Of a stretch of 60,000 nt of DNA, positions 38,801-44,286 are shown in pieces. A program made the translations under genes and the position numbers. The stretch's first letter is position 1, and every line of letters begins with the position of its first letter. Source of the DNA: Membranipora membranacea (taxonomy: Eukaryota > Bryozoa > Gymnolaemata > Cheilostomatida > Membraniporidae); NCBI GenBank assembly GCA_914767715.1, contig OU612069.1, positions 8,620,001 through 8,680,000 on the forward strand, in the 5' to 3' direction. The notes under the pieces are model-generated. The model was not told the DNA's origin, searched no databases, and saw only the letters and a list, made by a program, of their open reading frames with translations.

Positions 38801-40482
38801 CTGGTCCCCCATAACTCAAATCTACTCGGCCAACAAATTTCTCAGCATCCTCTTTGGCCTCTATTGATATAAATATTCAAACTCAGTTTTATTGAAGAGC
38901 CTAGCAATCTTTACATTTAAATGTGCACTATTTTTTTATGAAGCTAGCTGCAGAGTTGGTGAACATATCTATGTAAATACTAAATACATCATCGCTTATT
39001 ATGATTATGATGTCATTACCATGTGTTAGTTGAAGTGATTGTGAGGAAATCAGGTTATTAATATCATTCTGGAGTTCTCAGTCTAATTTAGAGAACTGCT
39101 ATAAGGTTCATGTAGCCCAGTTTCAACTCATTTTCACTCAAAGTTGAAGTGTGAAGGTACTAAAGAGGTACCATTTTAAATGATAGTATATACAAAATAG
39201 TCTCTATTTAGTACCTTCCAATCTCAACTTTTAGTGAAAATCAGTTGAAACTGGGCCACTTGCTGTTGATAACCCTCATAGTAGTTTCTTTAAATTAGAC
39301 TGAGAACCATAGAGTGACCCACAAAACCTGATTCCTTCGCAATCACTTTAAGCACTTCTTGTGAATCCAAATTATTTAGAACCTACCAGAACAGGGAAGT
39401 ATTTGGCACTGGACAAGTCTGGTTTGGATAAGGCAGAAGGGAAACTTTGGCATAATCGGTGCCCAGTTATCGTCGGCAGCTCCATACCTGCACTGTAAAT
39501 TATGTTTCGATTCATCTTGGGAGCTACAAAAAAGGCATTGCAATATATACATCTTTCAAACACTATTTCTGATAGATTGAAATTTTTTCAAAATTGTGTT
39601 GCCTCAGATTAACAAAATTGATTGATATTGGAAAGCGCTAAGGAAATGCTCTCATGAGGTATAATTTAGACCATTGATATGGAATGTCGGAAATCAGAGA
39701 CCTCAATGATTTTGCTGATGGTGTGGCTGCTCACAAAATGACAACTGGTAGCTGCAAAACTACAACAACAACAATATTAACAAATAATCATAATAACATT
39801 ATGATTGGTTAATCTTATTGTTCATAATAGTTTTCACTTTTCACTTTGCATTTTTTAACGTTGTTGGATAGACTCACTCTGGAATGTTGCCCTCACAAGG
39901 CCCACTATGCATCGAGAAGTCAGCTTCACCTACATAAGCGTTCATCAGGTCTCCTGCCCTCAGCCGAGATAGAGGTACGCAGTCAGTGTTATCATACACG
40001 GGCTGCTCAACAGCATCACTGGACCAGAAATAAGAATGTTACAACATACAACATGGAGGGTTTGTCAGCTTTATCATTTGCCCTACTGAAAATCGACTGT
40101 GTCAGTTTATCATCAATGGTGAGCAAATTAGGTGAGCTTTGATTCGTTGGAGTTATAATTCTTTCAATATGAATTCCCTGGCAAACCAGTAACAGAATAG
40201 CAAATTGTTCCCAGGCAGGACACTTTCACTTTGTTTAAGAAATCATCGGTTCGTGTACATTGCCAAGCTTCTCACGCTAGTTTGCTTCCTATTTGTGAAC
40301 ATGAGAATTTGAGAAGAAGACAAGGCAAACAGAATGCTTCTATTCTGATTTTGATATTATTTGTTTACTTTTAATCTTCACTCTTGGAGGTGCATTAAAA
40401 TTCTTGAATTTTGCAAATTCAGAGGTTCAACTTACCAGACCATCTTTGTTCCCAGACACAACAACGTGATCCACTGTAACAT
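877..40482 (-). CDS. Giant secreted TSP1 / cysteine-rich multi-module protein, 44 exons
   Basis: This gene is predicted to encode a secreted protein of about 2,241 aa. I found no known full-length homologue by eye. The order from the N-terminus is signal-like peptide, unknown region, TSP1 (about aa 506-584), unknown region, two degenerate TSP1 (about 968-1084), then tandem Cys-rich modules to the C-terminus. The model joins 44 exons with AG/GT borders; every junction keeps phase and the total of 6,726 nt divides by three. The start is ATG at 40482, with an in-frame TAG two codons upstream; the stop is TAA at 877-879. Weak donors (gttaac at 20723, gttctg at 1812) and missed exons remain possible. 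The 19.25-20.4 kb junction could instead separate two genes, but the phases agree. No membrane segment or GPI signal is visible, so extracellular matrix or secretion is the inferred location. Confidence 0.7.
1418..1764. mobile_element. Foldback element, family P2, copy 1
   Basis: The two halves are inverted copies. The left end reads TGCTGCCACTAC and the right end GGCGGCAGTGGTTTA. Internal arms share ATCTTCAAAATCAGGG and CCTGATTTCGACGATCAG. It resembles copies at 13.7 and 46.3 kb. It has no coding capacity, so it is a non-autonomous MITE-like element, here in the last intron of the giant gene. Confidence 0.75.
2220..2462 (+). mobile_element. tRNA-derived SINE, family S1
   Basis: The head has an A-box-like GGCTCAGTTGGTTAGAGTGC and a B-box-like GTGGGTTCTTATCCCACTGC at tRNA spacing. 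A family-specific body follows (GGACCCCAGGTGTGCTCTGA). Related copies lie at 11.1 and 23.5 kb, with reverse copies at 4.4 and 38.1 kb. A functional tRNA is unlikely because no acceptor stem closes it. Confidence 0.8.
2728..3300. repeat. 11-bp minisatellite, consensus ACCAATATTCT
   Basis: About 50 units of an 11-bp motif (ATTCCACCAAT and variants) run without interruption through the intron between exons 41 and 42. The units vary by point changes but the period is kept. The array resumes at 3845 after a non-repetitive insert. Confidence 0.9.
3845..4065. repeat. Second part of the 11-bp ACCAATATTCT minisatellite
   Basis: This has the same unit as the 2728-3300 array, separated from it by about 545 bp of ordinary sequence. 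It lies just before exon 41. Confidence 0.85.
4380..4510 (-). mobile_element. Reverse-oriented S1 SINE fragment
   Basis: On the minus strand it reads tRNA-like B-box GGGTTCGAAACCCACTGC followed by the S1 body (CCCCAGGTGTGCTCAAACC). It is truncated or diverged at its A-box end. Confidence 0.65.
5910..8387 (-). CDS. Exons 34-37: third block of cysteine-rich modules
   Basis: The exons are 8214-8387, 7296-7412, 6514-6716 and 5910-6105. Exon 34 reads [11 protein letters not shown] and then a proline-rich spacer ([12 protein letters not shown]). Exon 35 resembles a terminal EGF-like half ([15 protein letters not shown]). Exon 36 returns to regular modules ([28 protein letters not shown]). Exon 37 has [14 protein letters not shown]. 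The donors gtaggt (exon 35) and gtagat (exon 37) were chosen because they alone keep phase with the next exon. Confidence 0.65.
7428..7748. mobile_element. Foldback element, family P1, copy 1
   Basis: The inverted halves begin TGATTGTGAAGAAATCAG and end CTGATTCCTTCATAATCAC. Inner arms share AAAGTTGAGAT and ATCTCAACTTTGAGT, with a short AT-rich centre near 7575. The family has at least five copies in this window and no ORF. Confidence 0.8.
7960..8150. repeat. Degenerate ACAATACAA-type tandem repeat
   Basis: Imperfect copies of AATACAA/ATACAAT fill this stretch in the intron beside exon 34. The period is irregular, about 10-15 bp. Confidence 0.6.
9936..13276 (-). CDS. Exons 28-33: second block of cysteine-rich modules
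   Basis: The exons are 13118-13276, 12330-12476, 11971-12096, 11353-11546, 10612-10845 and 9936-10098. They carry the most regular repeats: [15 protein letters not shown], then [16 protein letters not shown], and [19 protein letters not shown]. Each is xDC-(x)6-C-xGG-x-C-x3-C. Exon 31 holds three such units and exon 32 three more. Exon 28 differs, with [14 protein letters not shown]. Exon 32 uses the acceptor after a long pyrimidine run so that LDKDC stays in frame. Disulphide-stabilised beads-on-a-string structure is inferred. Confidence 0.75.
10165..10350 (-). mobile_element. Reverse-oriented SINE, family S2
   Basis: On the minus strand the head reads GGTGGTGTAGTGGTTAGGAT, then a diverged B-box and the S2 tail ACTTTGTACAAGGGTGCGC. 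It matches forward copies at 14.93 and 19.47 kb. Confidence 0.75.
11106..11300 (+). mobile_element. tRNA-derived SINE, family S1-related
   Basis: A-box GGTAGCTCAGTTGGTTAGGG and B-box GGGTTCAAATCC are both present with tRNA-like spacing. It sits in the intron between exons 31 and 32. The downstream body is diverged. Confidence 0.75.
12530..12660 (-). mobile_element. Reverse-oriented SINE, family S3
   Basis: The minus strand has GAGATGACACAATCGGTTAG followed by TGCGCTTGC, an A-box-like head. The preceding segment ATTGCGCTAATTACCATGCC on the plus strand is shared with the copy at 17.1 kb. Confidence 0.6.
13728..14093. mobile_element. Foldback element, family P2, copy 2
   Basis: Inverted halves: left CTACTGCCACTCATGCAAAT, right GCAGCAGTGGTTTAAG. 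Inner arms carry GATCTTCAAAATCAGGG and CCTGATTTTGACGATCAG. It is the clearest P2 copy and lies in the intron between exons 27 and 28. Confidence 0.8.
14475..16935 (-). CDS. Exons 24-27: first block of short cysteine-rich modules
   Basis: Exons 16705-16935, 16155-16264, 15774-15891 and 14475-14702 encode modules of the form C-x(4-7)-C-x(5-8)-C-x2-G-x-C-x3-C. Examples are [20 protein letters not shown] and [17 protein letters not shown]. The spacing resembles EB or EGF-like modules and dickkopf-type Cys-rich repeats. I cannot assign a precise family. The recurrent S/D-D-C at module starts is typical of extracellular disulphide-rich repeats. Junction phases 1-0-1 show that exon 26 is asymmetric, while exon 27 is symmetric. 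Confidence 0.7.
14925..15250 (+). mobile_element. SINE family S2 with internal TCATGTA repeats
   Basis: The B-box GAGAGTTGCAGGTTCGAATC is followed by the family tail ACATTGTACAAGGGTGCGC. A run of ATCATGTATC repeats follows, then TATTCTCATTGACCTCGAAAG. The same order of parts is found at 19.47 kb, so the microsatellite belongs to the element. Confidence 0.75.
17035..17220 (-). mobile_element. Reverse-oriented SINE, family S3, second copy
   Basis: The minus strand reads GAGATAGTGCAATAAGTTAG and CACGCATGGTATTC, then GGGTTAGAGACC. It shares GCGCTAATTACCATGCCTGC on the plus strand with the copy at 12.6 kb. Confidence 0.6.
17503..17673 (-). CDS. Exon 23: degenerate TSP1-like module
   Basis: This phase 1-1 exon begins [16 protein letters not shown], the TSP1 tryptophan motif, followed by [17 protein letters not shown]. 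Only three cysteines are visible and the arginine ladder is reduced to HVRHRDC. It ends with EFKVVEDP and then joins the cysteine-rich array. It is either a diverged TSP1 or a linker derived from one. Confidence 0.6.
18246..18560. mobile_element. Foldback element, family P1, copy 2
   Basis: This copy begins TTAAAGTGATTGTGGCAGAA and ends with diverged ATTTCGTCACAACATCTTTA. Inner arms AATTTTGAGTGAATTTCAG and the GGTACT centre match the family. It is older and more diverged than the 31.87 kb copy. Confidence 0.7.
18600..18776 (-). CDS. Exon 22: TSP1-like module with missing cysteines
   Basis: This phase 1-1 exon encodes EGGWADW, then [23 protein letters not shown] and LGQC. The order W-x2-W, Cys-Gly, RTRxC, NPxPxxGGxxC is the classic TSP1 pattern. 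The usual first cysteine of CSxxC is replaced (VGADVEC), and only four of the six cysteines are present. It is preceded by exon 21 (CPVNQ) and followed directly by another TSP1-like exon. The 1-1 phase is typical of shuffled TSP1 modules. Confidence 0.75.
19140..19225. repeat. Hexamer repeat (AGACGC/AGGCGC)n
   Basis: A purine-rich run of about 12 six-base units, AGACGC with AGACAT and AGGCGC variants. The plus-strand ORF through it ([11 protein letters not shown]) is an artefact. Confidence 0.8.
19251..28229 (-). CDS. Exons 14-21: middle region, no recognised family
   Basis: The exons are 28086-28229, 24909-25019, 23763-23895, 21781-21950, 20724-20830, 20491-20658, 20185-20374 and 19251-19376 (about aa 585-968). 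The first part resembles beta-sandwich sequence: [19 protein letters not shown], followed by repeated VxVDC-like strand endings at exons 14 and 16. Later exons carry [20 protein letters not shown] and CSVGTYC, suggesting disulphide-bonded segments. Exons 18 and 19 are separated by a proposed 65-nt intron with a weak gttaac donor, the least certain splice here. Exon 21 has several AG acceptors in the same phase. Its upstream open frame also contains ATGs at 19437, 19431 and 19425, so a second gene could start there. Confidence 0.55.
19466..19690 (+). mobile_element. tRNA-derived SINE, family S2, best copy
   Basis: A-box ATGGTGTAGTGGTTAGGATC and B-box GTTGCGGGTTCGAATTACGG lie at tRNA spacing. 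The tail ACCTTGTACAAGGGTGCGC and a short TCATGTATCAT stretch follow, then CTCACTGGCCTCGAAAG. It lies immediately upstream of the exon 21 open frame. Confidence 0.8.
21243..21322. repeat. Short tandem repeat of TTGGAAATCCTAG
   Basis: Four to five imperfect copies of a 13-16 bp unit, TTGGAAATCCTAG, lie in an intron. Confidence 0.75.
23508..23720 (+). mobile_element. tRNA-derived SINE, family S1
   Basis: Head GGGGACTCAGTTAGTTAGAG, B-box TCGTGGGTTCGAATCCCACT, then body GTCCCCAGGTGTGCTCTGAC. It matches the 2.2 kb copy through the tail (ATGCTTTGGAATGCGGCA). Confidence 0.85.
24843..24905. repeat. (GGTC)n followed by (AACC)n, hairpin-forming
   Basis: Four CGGT units are followed at once by AACC/AATC units, so the two runs are inverted complements. 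It abuts the 3' border of exon 15. Confidence 0.85.
25408..25530. repeat. Palindrome around an AT microsatellite
   Basis: AGACTCATTAATACTACCAG and its near-complement CTGGTAGTACTAATGAGTCT flank a core of (TA)n. The arms are about 38 bp. Confidence 0.8.
25590..26165. mobile_element. Foldback element, about 575 bp
   Basis: The left half includes TATCTCTGATTGATAGAGAG and GGTGGGTACATGTTAGGTCA. The right half has their inverted counterparts TCTCTATCGATCAGAGATAT and GACCTAACATGTACTCACCC. The centre near 25.88 kb (GTGGCCATCAAG) recurs at 26.74 and 26.89 kb. No transposase ORF is visible. Confidence 0.65.
26247..26689 (+). mobile_element. 440-bp interspersed repeat with GGGGCTCCC-like ends, copy 1
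   Basis: The left end GAGGCTCCCTGCACACAATG and the right end GCGGGGAGCCCC are short inverted termini. The interior matches the inverted copy at 55.43-55.88 kb over nearly its whole length. It contains a B-box-like segment on the minus strand (GAGTTCGAGGCC). Confidence 0.7.
26689..26742 (+). pseudogene. Fragment copy of exon 42 of the giant gene
   Basis: The plus strand encodes [16 protein letters not shown], then TGA. Exon 42 (minus strand, about 2645-2700) encodes [16 protein letters not shown]. The DNA match is about 50 bp with few changes, and it begins exactly where the 440-bp repeat ends. It is a detached, truncated copy in the opposite orientation. Confidence 0.7.
27404..27745 (+). mobile_element. 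SINE-like element, family S4
   Basis: A tRNA-like head (GTGGTCTGATAGTTGAGGGT, then GGTCCAGGTTCAATTCCCGG) is followed by a GC-richer body with CGGAGGTCCACGGTGTG. The base composition is clearly richer in G+C than the surrounding intron. It ends in a short GACTTAGACTTAGACTT repeat, which looks like a SINE tail. Confidence 0.7.
27866..28068. mobile_element. Foldback element, family P3, copy 1
   Basis: The ends are GGAGCTTTCAATTAG and AATTTAAAGACTCCCC. The interior has the self-complementary CTCACTCAGTGAGTGAGCGA. It is related to copies at 36.68 and 49.10 kb. It overlaps nearly to the border of exon 14. Confidence 0.65.
28518..29082. repeat. 11-bp minisatellite, consensus CATACACTACT, with 242-bp higher-order period
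   Basis: About 51 units of 11 bp, mostly CATACACTACT, TTTTCATACAC and TTCGCATACAC. The rare variant CAGACACTAC occurs at 28641 and 28883, exactly 242 bp (22 units) apart, and its neighbours also repeat in order. The array lies between exons 13 and 14. The 238-aa plus-strand ORF through it is an artefact. Confidence 0.92.
29208..31177 (-). CDS. Exons 12-13: canonical thrombospondin type-1 repeat
   Basis: Exons 31057-31177 and 29208-29323 encode a TSP1 module at about aa 506-584. It has the layered-tryptophan motif WSMWGAW, then TDCSQEC, the arginine ladder RQRERTC, and three later cysteines (PCAN, GYCW, YDC), giving six in all. This is the full TSP1 cysteine count. TSP1 modules bind glycosaminoglycans or other matrix and receptor proteins. 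The intron between the two halves falls after the arginine ladder. This is the best-preserved TSP1 in the protein. Confidence 0.75.
29384..30705. mobile_element. Foldback element, family P5, split by an insertion
   Basis: The left part (TGAGCTCTGATTAAGCCCTC through TTTCCTATGCGGCGTG near 29815) and the right terminus (GAGGCCTAAATCAGAGCTCA near 30675) match the intact copy at 52.76-53.25 kb. The intervening 29831-30610 segment is not in that copy. It includes a reverse SINE-like head near 29.99-30.06 kb. Confidence 0.65.
29985..30062 (-). mobile_element. Reverse SINE head fragment
   Basis: The minus strand carries CAGTGGCGTAGTGGTTAAGG and, at the other end, GGTTTGAACC. This A-box/B-box pair indicates a truncated tRNA-derived SINE. 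Confidence 0.6.
31228..31562. mobile_element. Foldback element, family P1, copy 3
   Basis: It starts AAGTGATTGTGAAAGAATCA and ends CTGATTCCTTCGCAATAAT. Inner arms carry AGTTTCAACTCAATTTCACT and its inverted match. Confidence 0.8.
31869..32189. mobile_element. Foldback element, family P1, copy 4 (near-perfect palindrome)
   Basis: The ends CTTAAAGTGATTGTGAAGGC and GCCTTCACGATCACTTTAAG are almost exact inverted copies. The arms of about 150 bp remain highly complementary to a short centre near 32030. It is the youngest-looking copy and lies about 20 bp from exon 11. Confidence 0.88.
32208..40018 (-). CDS. Exons 2-11: N-terminal region of the giant protein, no recognised family
   Basis: The exons are 39878-40018, 39387-39523, 38676-38860, 37689-37827, 36941-37100, 35924-36006, 35327-35488, 34466-34602, 33492-33640 and 32208-32383. 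They encode about aa 16-506. The sequence is rich in aromatic and beta-type residues, with scattered cysteines (for example YTWQ-like, [16 protein letters not shown] and [10 protein letters not shown]). The tripeptide YDRP recurs at two exon junctions, before exon 9 and before the first TSP1. I see no known domain signature. The composition suggests folded extracellular beta-rich domains, but that is inference. Exon 3 is open in two frames; I chose the frame containing [13 protein letters not shown] because it alone keeps both neighbouring junctions in phase. Confidence 0.65.
32556..32668. repeat. TTAGG/TTGGG tandem repeat, 3' tail of a LINE
   Basis: Five-base units GGTTA, GGTTG and GGTCG repeat about 22 times. 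The array lies directly at the 3' end of the minus-strand LINE remnant, where CR1/L2-type elements carry short tandem tails. A (TTAGG)n telomere seed is the alternative reading. Confidence 0.8.
32669..33420 (-). mobile_element. Decayed CR1/L2-like LINE, reverse transcriptase 3' end
   Basis: Translating the minus strand gives segments typical of the end of a non-LTR reverse transcriptase: [20 protein letters not shown], then [11 protein letters not shown]-like sequence and [13 protein letters not shown]. The reading frame is broken by frameshifts and at least one stop near 33020, so it is inactive. No 5' portion or endonuclease is present. It sits in the intron between exons 10 and 11. Confidence 0.75.
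33670..33725. repeat. (TA)n runs with duplicated flank
   Basis: Two (TA)n runs are each followed by TAGATTCAAATCTGTGC, so the unit has been tandemly duplicated. Confidence 0.8.
33954..34292. repeat. Compound (TA)n/(CATA)n microsatellite
   Basis: Long runs of TATATA and ACATACAT fill this stretch of the intron between exons 9 and 10. ORFs on both strands here (YIHTYIH) are low-complexity artefacts. Confidence 0.92.
35079..35283. mobile_element. Foldback element, family P6
   Basis: The ends ACAGGGCCGTAGTTCTAG and CTAAACTACGGCCCTGTAA are inverted complements, with GGGGAGGCAGAGG and TGCCTCCCCTAC inside. Fragments with the same end occur at 12.89, 18.11 and 23.05 kb. Confidence 0.75.
36157..36227. 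repeat. Short perfect hairpin
   Basis: GATAGTGGATCATAGTG and CACTATGATCCACTATGATC are inverted complements around a loop of about 25 nt. It is intronic. Confidence 0.75.
36680..36932. mobile_element. Foldback element, family P3, copy 2
   Basis: Ends GTCTTTCAATTAAAAAC and TAATTGAAAGACTCCCC. Interior segments GAGCGATAATC and ATCAGTGAGTGATC match the other copies. It ends about 10 bp from exon 6. Confidence 0.65.
38050..38245 (-). mobile_element. Reverse-oriented S1 SINE
   Basis: The minus strand reads GAGGTGGCCTACATCATGTA, B-box GTGGGTTCGATTCCTACTGC, then body TTGGACCCCAGGTGTGCTCC. It includes the S1 tail (GCCTCGCCATTAAGGG). Confidence 0.8.
39028..39353. mobile_element. Foldback element, family P1, copy 5
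   Basis: It begins GTTGAAGTGATTGTGAGGAA and ends CCTTCGCAATCACTTTAAGC. Inner arms and centre match the other P1 copies. It lies just before exon 3. Confidence 0.82.
40436..40482 (-). CDS. Exon 1: start codon and signal-peptide-like sequence
   Basis: This exon has ATG at 40482 and reads [15 protein letters not shown] before a gtaagt donor in phase 2. The WITLLCLG stretch is a short hydrophobic core suitable for a signal peptide. The next exon continues in phase as CDAVEQ. A TAG lies in frame two codons upstream, which supports initiation here. The region is weaker than a textbook signal peptide because the hydrophobic core is short. An alternative is that an upstream exon splices to the AG just before this segment. 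Confidence 0.5.
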
Positions 40483-41290
40483 ACCCTATATGTTAGTACA
40501 GAAATGTTGCGAGTATCAGATTTACTAACCAGCTGGCTAATACTTTTGAATCATATCACAATGTTATCATCAGAGAATTACAACAGCGAAGACGACCAAT
40601 AATGATACGCTAGGCCAAATTTATGTAATGTTATGCTGTGAGCATGATGCCATATGTGTTGCTCTTAGATCAAACAATATAACCACTGTATCTGCAATAT
40701 ACACTGTCCCTGACCAAGAAACTTTAATGTTCAATTGGGCTCCTGATTTCCTTTTGACATGAGCGGTTGTCAGACCTACAGGAGATAGCAGGAATAGGAA
40801 GAGCGCTCTCAAAGAAATAGCCTGTGATCATTTATGAATAAGAGAGTAAATATTGAGCTTTTGAAAGTTTCATAGATAAATTTTCTAATATCTTCCAGAT
40901 TGCTAGTGAGCCTGTCAAACAACAAAATCAGAACAAATATTAAGTCAATTACGAACTAAGCTACACATCGAAGCTCAAAAAAGCAACATCATGTCATCAC
41001 ACAAATTAATAATGAAAAAACAGAATCAGGGTTCAGCGCTATGCAGTACAATATGGCAGTTTGAGCGGACTTGTTTCTTTTACAGAGACTTTGCCTGATC
41101 TGATTGACGGCAGGCAACAGGATTGTGTGCATTGTTACCTTACTGTGCTTGGTCTACCTTGTAGCACGTAATTACATTATCAATATCATCTTGTGTTTAC
41201 CATCAGAATCTCATAGTGGTCAACCAGACACCACTAGTTTCTTTCCTGATTCTGATCAGTAAGACGATCAGGTTTTGGTATATCGCCTTG
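40483..41290. other. Upstream flank of the giant gene; no gene assigned
   Basis: This stretch should contain the promoter and 5' UTR of the minus-strand gene. No convincing TATA box or CpG-rich segment stands out. A minus-strand open frame (40621-40812) reads RALFLFLLSPVGLTTAHV, which looks signal-peptide-like, but it starts with TTG and lacks a donor in the right phase to join exon 1 or 2. Confidence 0.4.
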
Positions 41291-41399
41291 CACCATGGAT
41301 GCTGCTACACCAATTACAATTGCAATATCCCTGATTGCCCGTACGTCATGGATGCCACAATTTGGTTTGGCAATTCATAGCACGGTTTCTTTTTCTCTA

Positions 41400-42460
41400 T
41401 ATGACAGTAACCGGGGATTGCACATTCTGGGGACTGGTGACCACAGAATGGATTTGCGGTGTCTGTGGGTACACTGATATGAGACAGGAGCGGGAAAGTC
41501 CCCTCTCTGTTCCTATGCCACGGCTTGGTATTCACTCAAGTTATATTCCGTGTTGTGAAAAAGGCAATACTGCTGAAATATCCCAATTCCGTTAATAATA
41601 TTATATGTAAAATGATAGCATACAATCAACATGATGACCCAAACCTACAACGTGACAAACAATTAATCATTCCCATAGATTGTCATTCTGGTTGGCTTTA
41701 CGGGTTGCCTATTCATGCTGAAAATTTGATTGTTGTTGTCAATTTATATATTCAGCTTTTCTTCAGGGATCCCTACAAACAGTGTGTAGGTCTACTACTC
41801 AACTGGAGCAGTATGTTTGTCCAAGGTACGTGCGTTTTCTGTATCACTAGTACTTCTCAGGCTCAGATGAATTAAACTCCATTTCTGCAACGGAAACGAA
41901 TATTTTGTCAGTTCTCGCAGCGCACTCGATGGTGTTAATACATGAAGATCAAGTTATCATATTGTGAAGATCTGACCAAATTGGCTGCCTGATCCATACC
42001 ATAGTGCTTGTTTTGCTGCTTGATACTTCACAGTTATCATGCATTGACTCTATTGCATTGATTGTATTGCTATGATCAGGTTGTGTGCGATCATGTTAGC
42101 TCTTTTTGGAAAAAAAGACCTGGAAATACAACCTTGCAAAGGTGCTATATAACTGATAGTATGCCGATTCCCCGTGGATAGACTATTAAAACCAGATGGA
42201 CGATGGGGGGCTGGTTAAAAAGATTTGGTTGCTTGGCATGTATGAATCCCTGGGATGATTGGTGGGTTGATGTGAAAAACCATAACAAGATATTCACCTG
42301 CTTAGATGACGGTTTTATATTGCATTGTAGGTGTGGACTGCGTGACAGCTGTCAGTCCACCTCTGCTTACCACAATGCCGCTGCATCACCTGAGACGTTA
42401 GTTATACAACTAAAGAGGTTTAATAACCGTGGGCAGAAAATTAATGATGCATAGCACAGG
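41400..42460 (+). pseudogene. Ubiquitin-specific protease (USP) fragments, probably a relic
   Basis: Two plus-strand pieces fit parts of a USP catalytic domain. At about 41430-41520, FWGLVTTEWICGVCGYTD and then ESPLSVPMP resemble the first zinc knuckle and the following leucine-rich strand. At about 42200-42454, TCLDDGFILHCRCG, then ASPETLVIQLKRFNNRGQKI, fits the segment containing the second knuckle and the LVIxLKRF core strand. A stop follows KINDA. Neither the Cys box (GNTCYxN) nor the His box (GHYxAY) was found nearby. The family match rests on short motifs; a real multi-exon gene with diverged exons is possible but less likely. Confidence 0.45.
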
Positions 42461-43702
42461 AGAAAAAGATTCACAGTACATGCTTACAGTCCCTCCTCAG
42501 GTTTTGAGTTCATCTTTCAAGTCATGTGATATGTTTAATCCAACCCTCAGCTTACAGAACACTCCCTGTTTGTATGTAATGGCTGACTGGCAAGCATTTT
42601 CCTACCAAAATAAAACGGGTGGTGCATTTAAATTTTTATTTCCTAAAGTGTTTTGGATAGCATGAATAGCATAGAAAGCAGACTTCACTTTGAAGCCTGT
42701 GAAAGAGTTAAAAAATTTGAGCCTTTTGTATGCAAGGAGAGATCAAGAGCCTCGAACAACCCAACATAGCACATATCTGAGATGTGGCTTTTTTTGGCAG
42801 CGTCCAGATAAGTATTGAAGGCATTAAAAACCTCGAAAGATAAATTTTTAAGTTTTAGTGTTACATCATCTTATCAACCCATCCAACATAACACAAATTT
42901 GCATATTCTTTATTCCAGCAAGTTTAATATATTCATCATTCTGGTGATGATGTGTCCACTCAATGTCAGAATAATGATGGATAAATACTTCAAAGTTCTA
43001 CTAAATAAATCATTGGGCTGACAACCTTTCCGAATTCATTAGTTACCGATAGCCTGCCATCACTAGATATTCAAGTGTGAATGATAGGTTATTGCTGAAA
43101 CAACCCCTACAGTAGGAATCTCCTCCATCAAGGTTGTGGTAATCATGCAATCATAATTGTGAAAATGGTCATCATGTCCATGCCCCTCTCATCACAAGGT
43201 AGAAGAATGCCTGGTCACTCTGCTTGGGCCCTGTAACTCAAGTTTTTGTTCTTTACAACGTAAAATCAACTTGCTTGTTTAAAATTGGTCATGTCCGAGA
43301 TCTGTAAAGCCCAGATGGAACATACACGTTATGTCTATAATTGAAGCCTTGGTCAAGTATTCTGATGGAAATTAATAAAAATGTGATTGATTTCAATTGT
43401 GATCAAGAATGGCAATACAACTTCACAAGCTCTAGAGTGTAGATGATATTTATTCCCTTATTTTTAAATCTAGTTATTTTGTTCCCATGATGTAGCTGCA
43501 AAGCACATGGTAGTCTTTGTTTAACTCTAGAGAACTCTAGAGAAATGATTTGTATCAATCCCAATGACTGTTTCATAGCATGTGTATTGGGCAGATAGAA
43601 CGCAACTTTTTAACACAATACAAAAATCTGATTATGCTTTATTTTGATTTTTTATTTATTGTTTTTTTCCCGAGTCTGTCTCATTACTTCAATTTTTCAC
43701 AG

Positions 43703-43838
43703 ATGTTGAGTTGAGTCTACAAAATGTATTGGTATCAGTAAGTTTGAGAAATGATGGTCTGGAGAGCGCTTCACGGAATCAGCATGCTCATATTCTCCAG
43801 GAGCTCAGCAACTATTTAAGTCTGTTTGAGGTTGAGGT
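43703..43838 (+). CDS. Possible isolated exon
   Basis: A tttttcacag acceptor precedes an open frame reading DVELSLQNVLVSVSLRNDGL and then HILQELSNYLSLFEVE, followed by a gtacat donor. The leucine spacing suggests an amphipathic helix. There is no family match and no neighbour exon was identified. It may belong to the USP-like locus upstream or be chance. Confidence 0.2.
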
Positions 43839-44286
43839 ACATGTATAGATTTGCAGTGCGAGTCATATATCTGATATCATGATGTATGAACCTCAGCAGC
43901 AAAAACATGAAATTCTTTGACTTATAGATGTTGCGAGGCACATATCCTAAGTTTGATTCATAATCAGTGTTTGATGTCCTACTTTGTAGAGGTGAAAAAA
44001 AGGTTTATCTTTAAGTAGTTCTTTGTATCTTTGTTCATTTGAGAGCAGTTGTAACCCAAAATTTGCCGATTCCTACCACTGAAAAGACTTTTTATGCAAA
44101 TTGAGCACATGCTCTGTTCCATCCACAAAACAGTTGATGTGTTCATAAAGGATTCTGAAATTATTCTAACCTCTCAAAAATTCTGACATTATTTTTGTCG
44201 TGTTTTGTTACGTGTTTATCTATCAGTTATTGCAGATTCAATCAACCGTTATGTGTTGAGGTTGCTAACCCGAAGATATTCGAAAG

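Noticed and set aside
40621-40812. Signal-peptide-like minus-strand frame upstream of exon 1
   Set aside because: It begins with TTG, lacks a donor in the right phase for exon 1 or 2, and exon 1 has its own Met with an upstream stop.
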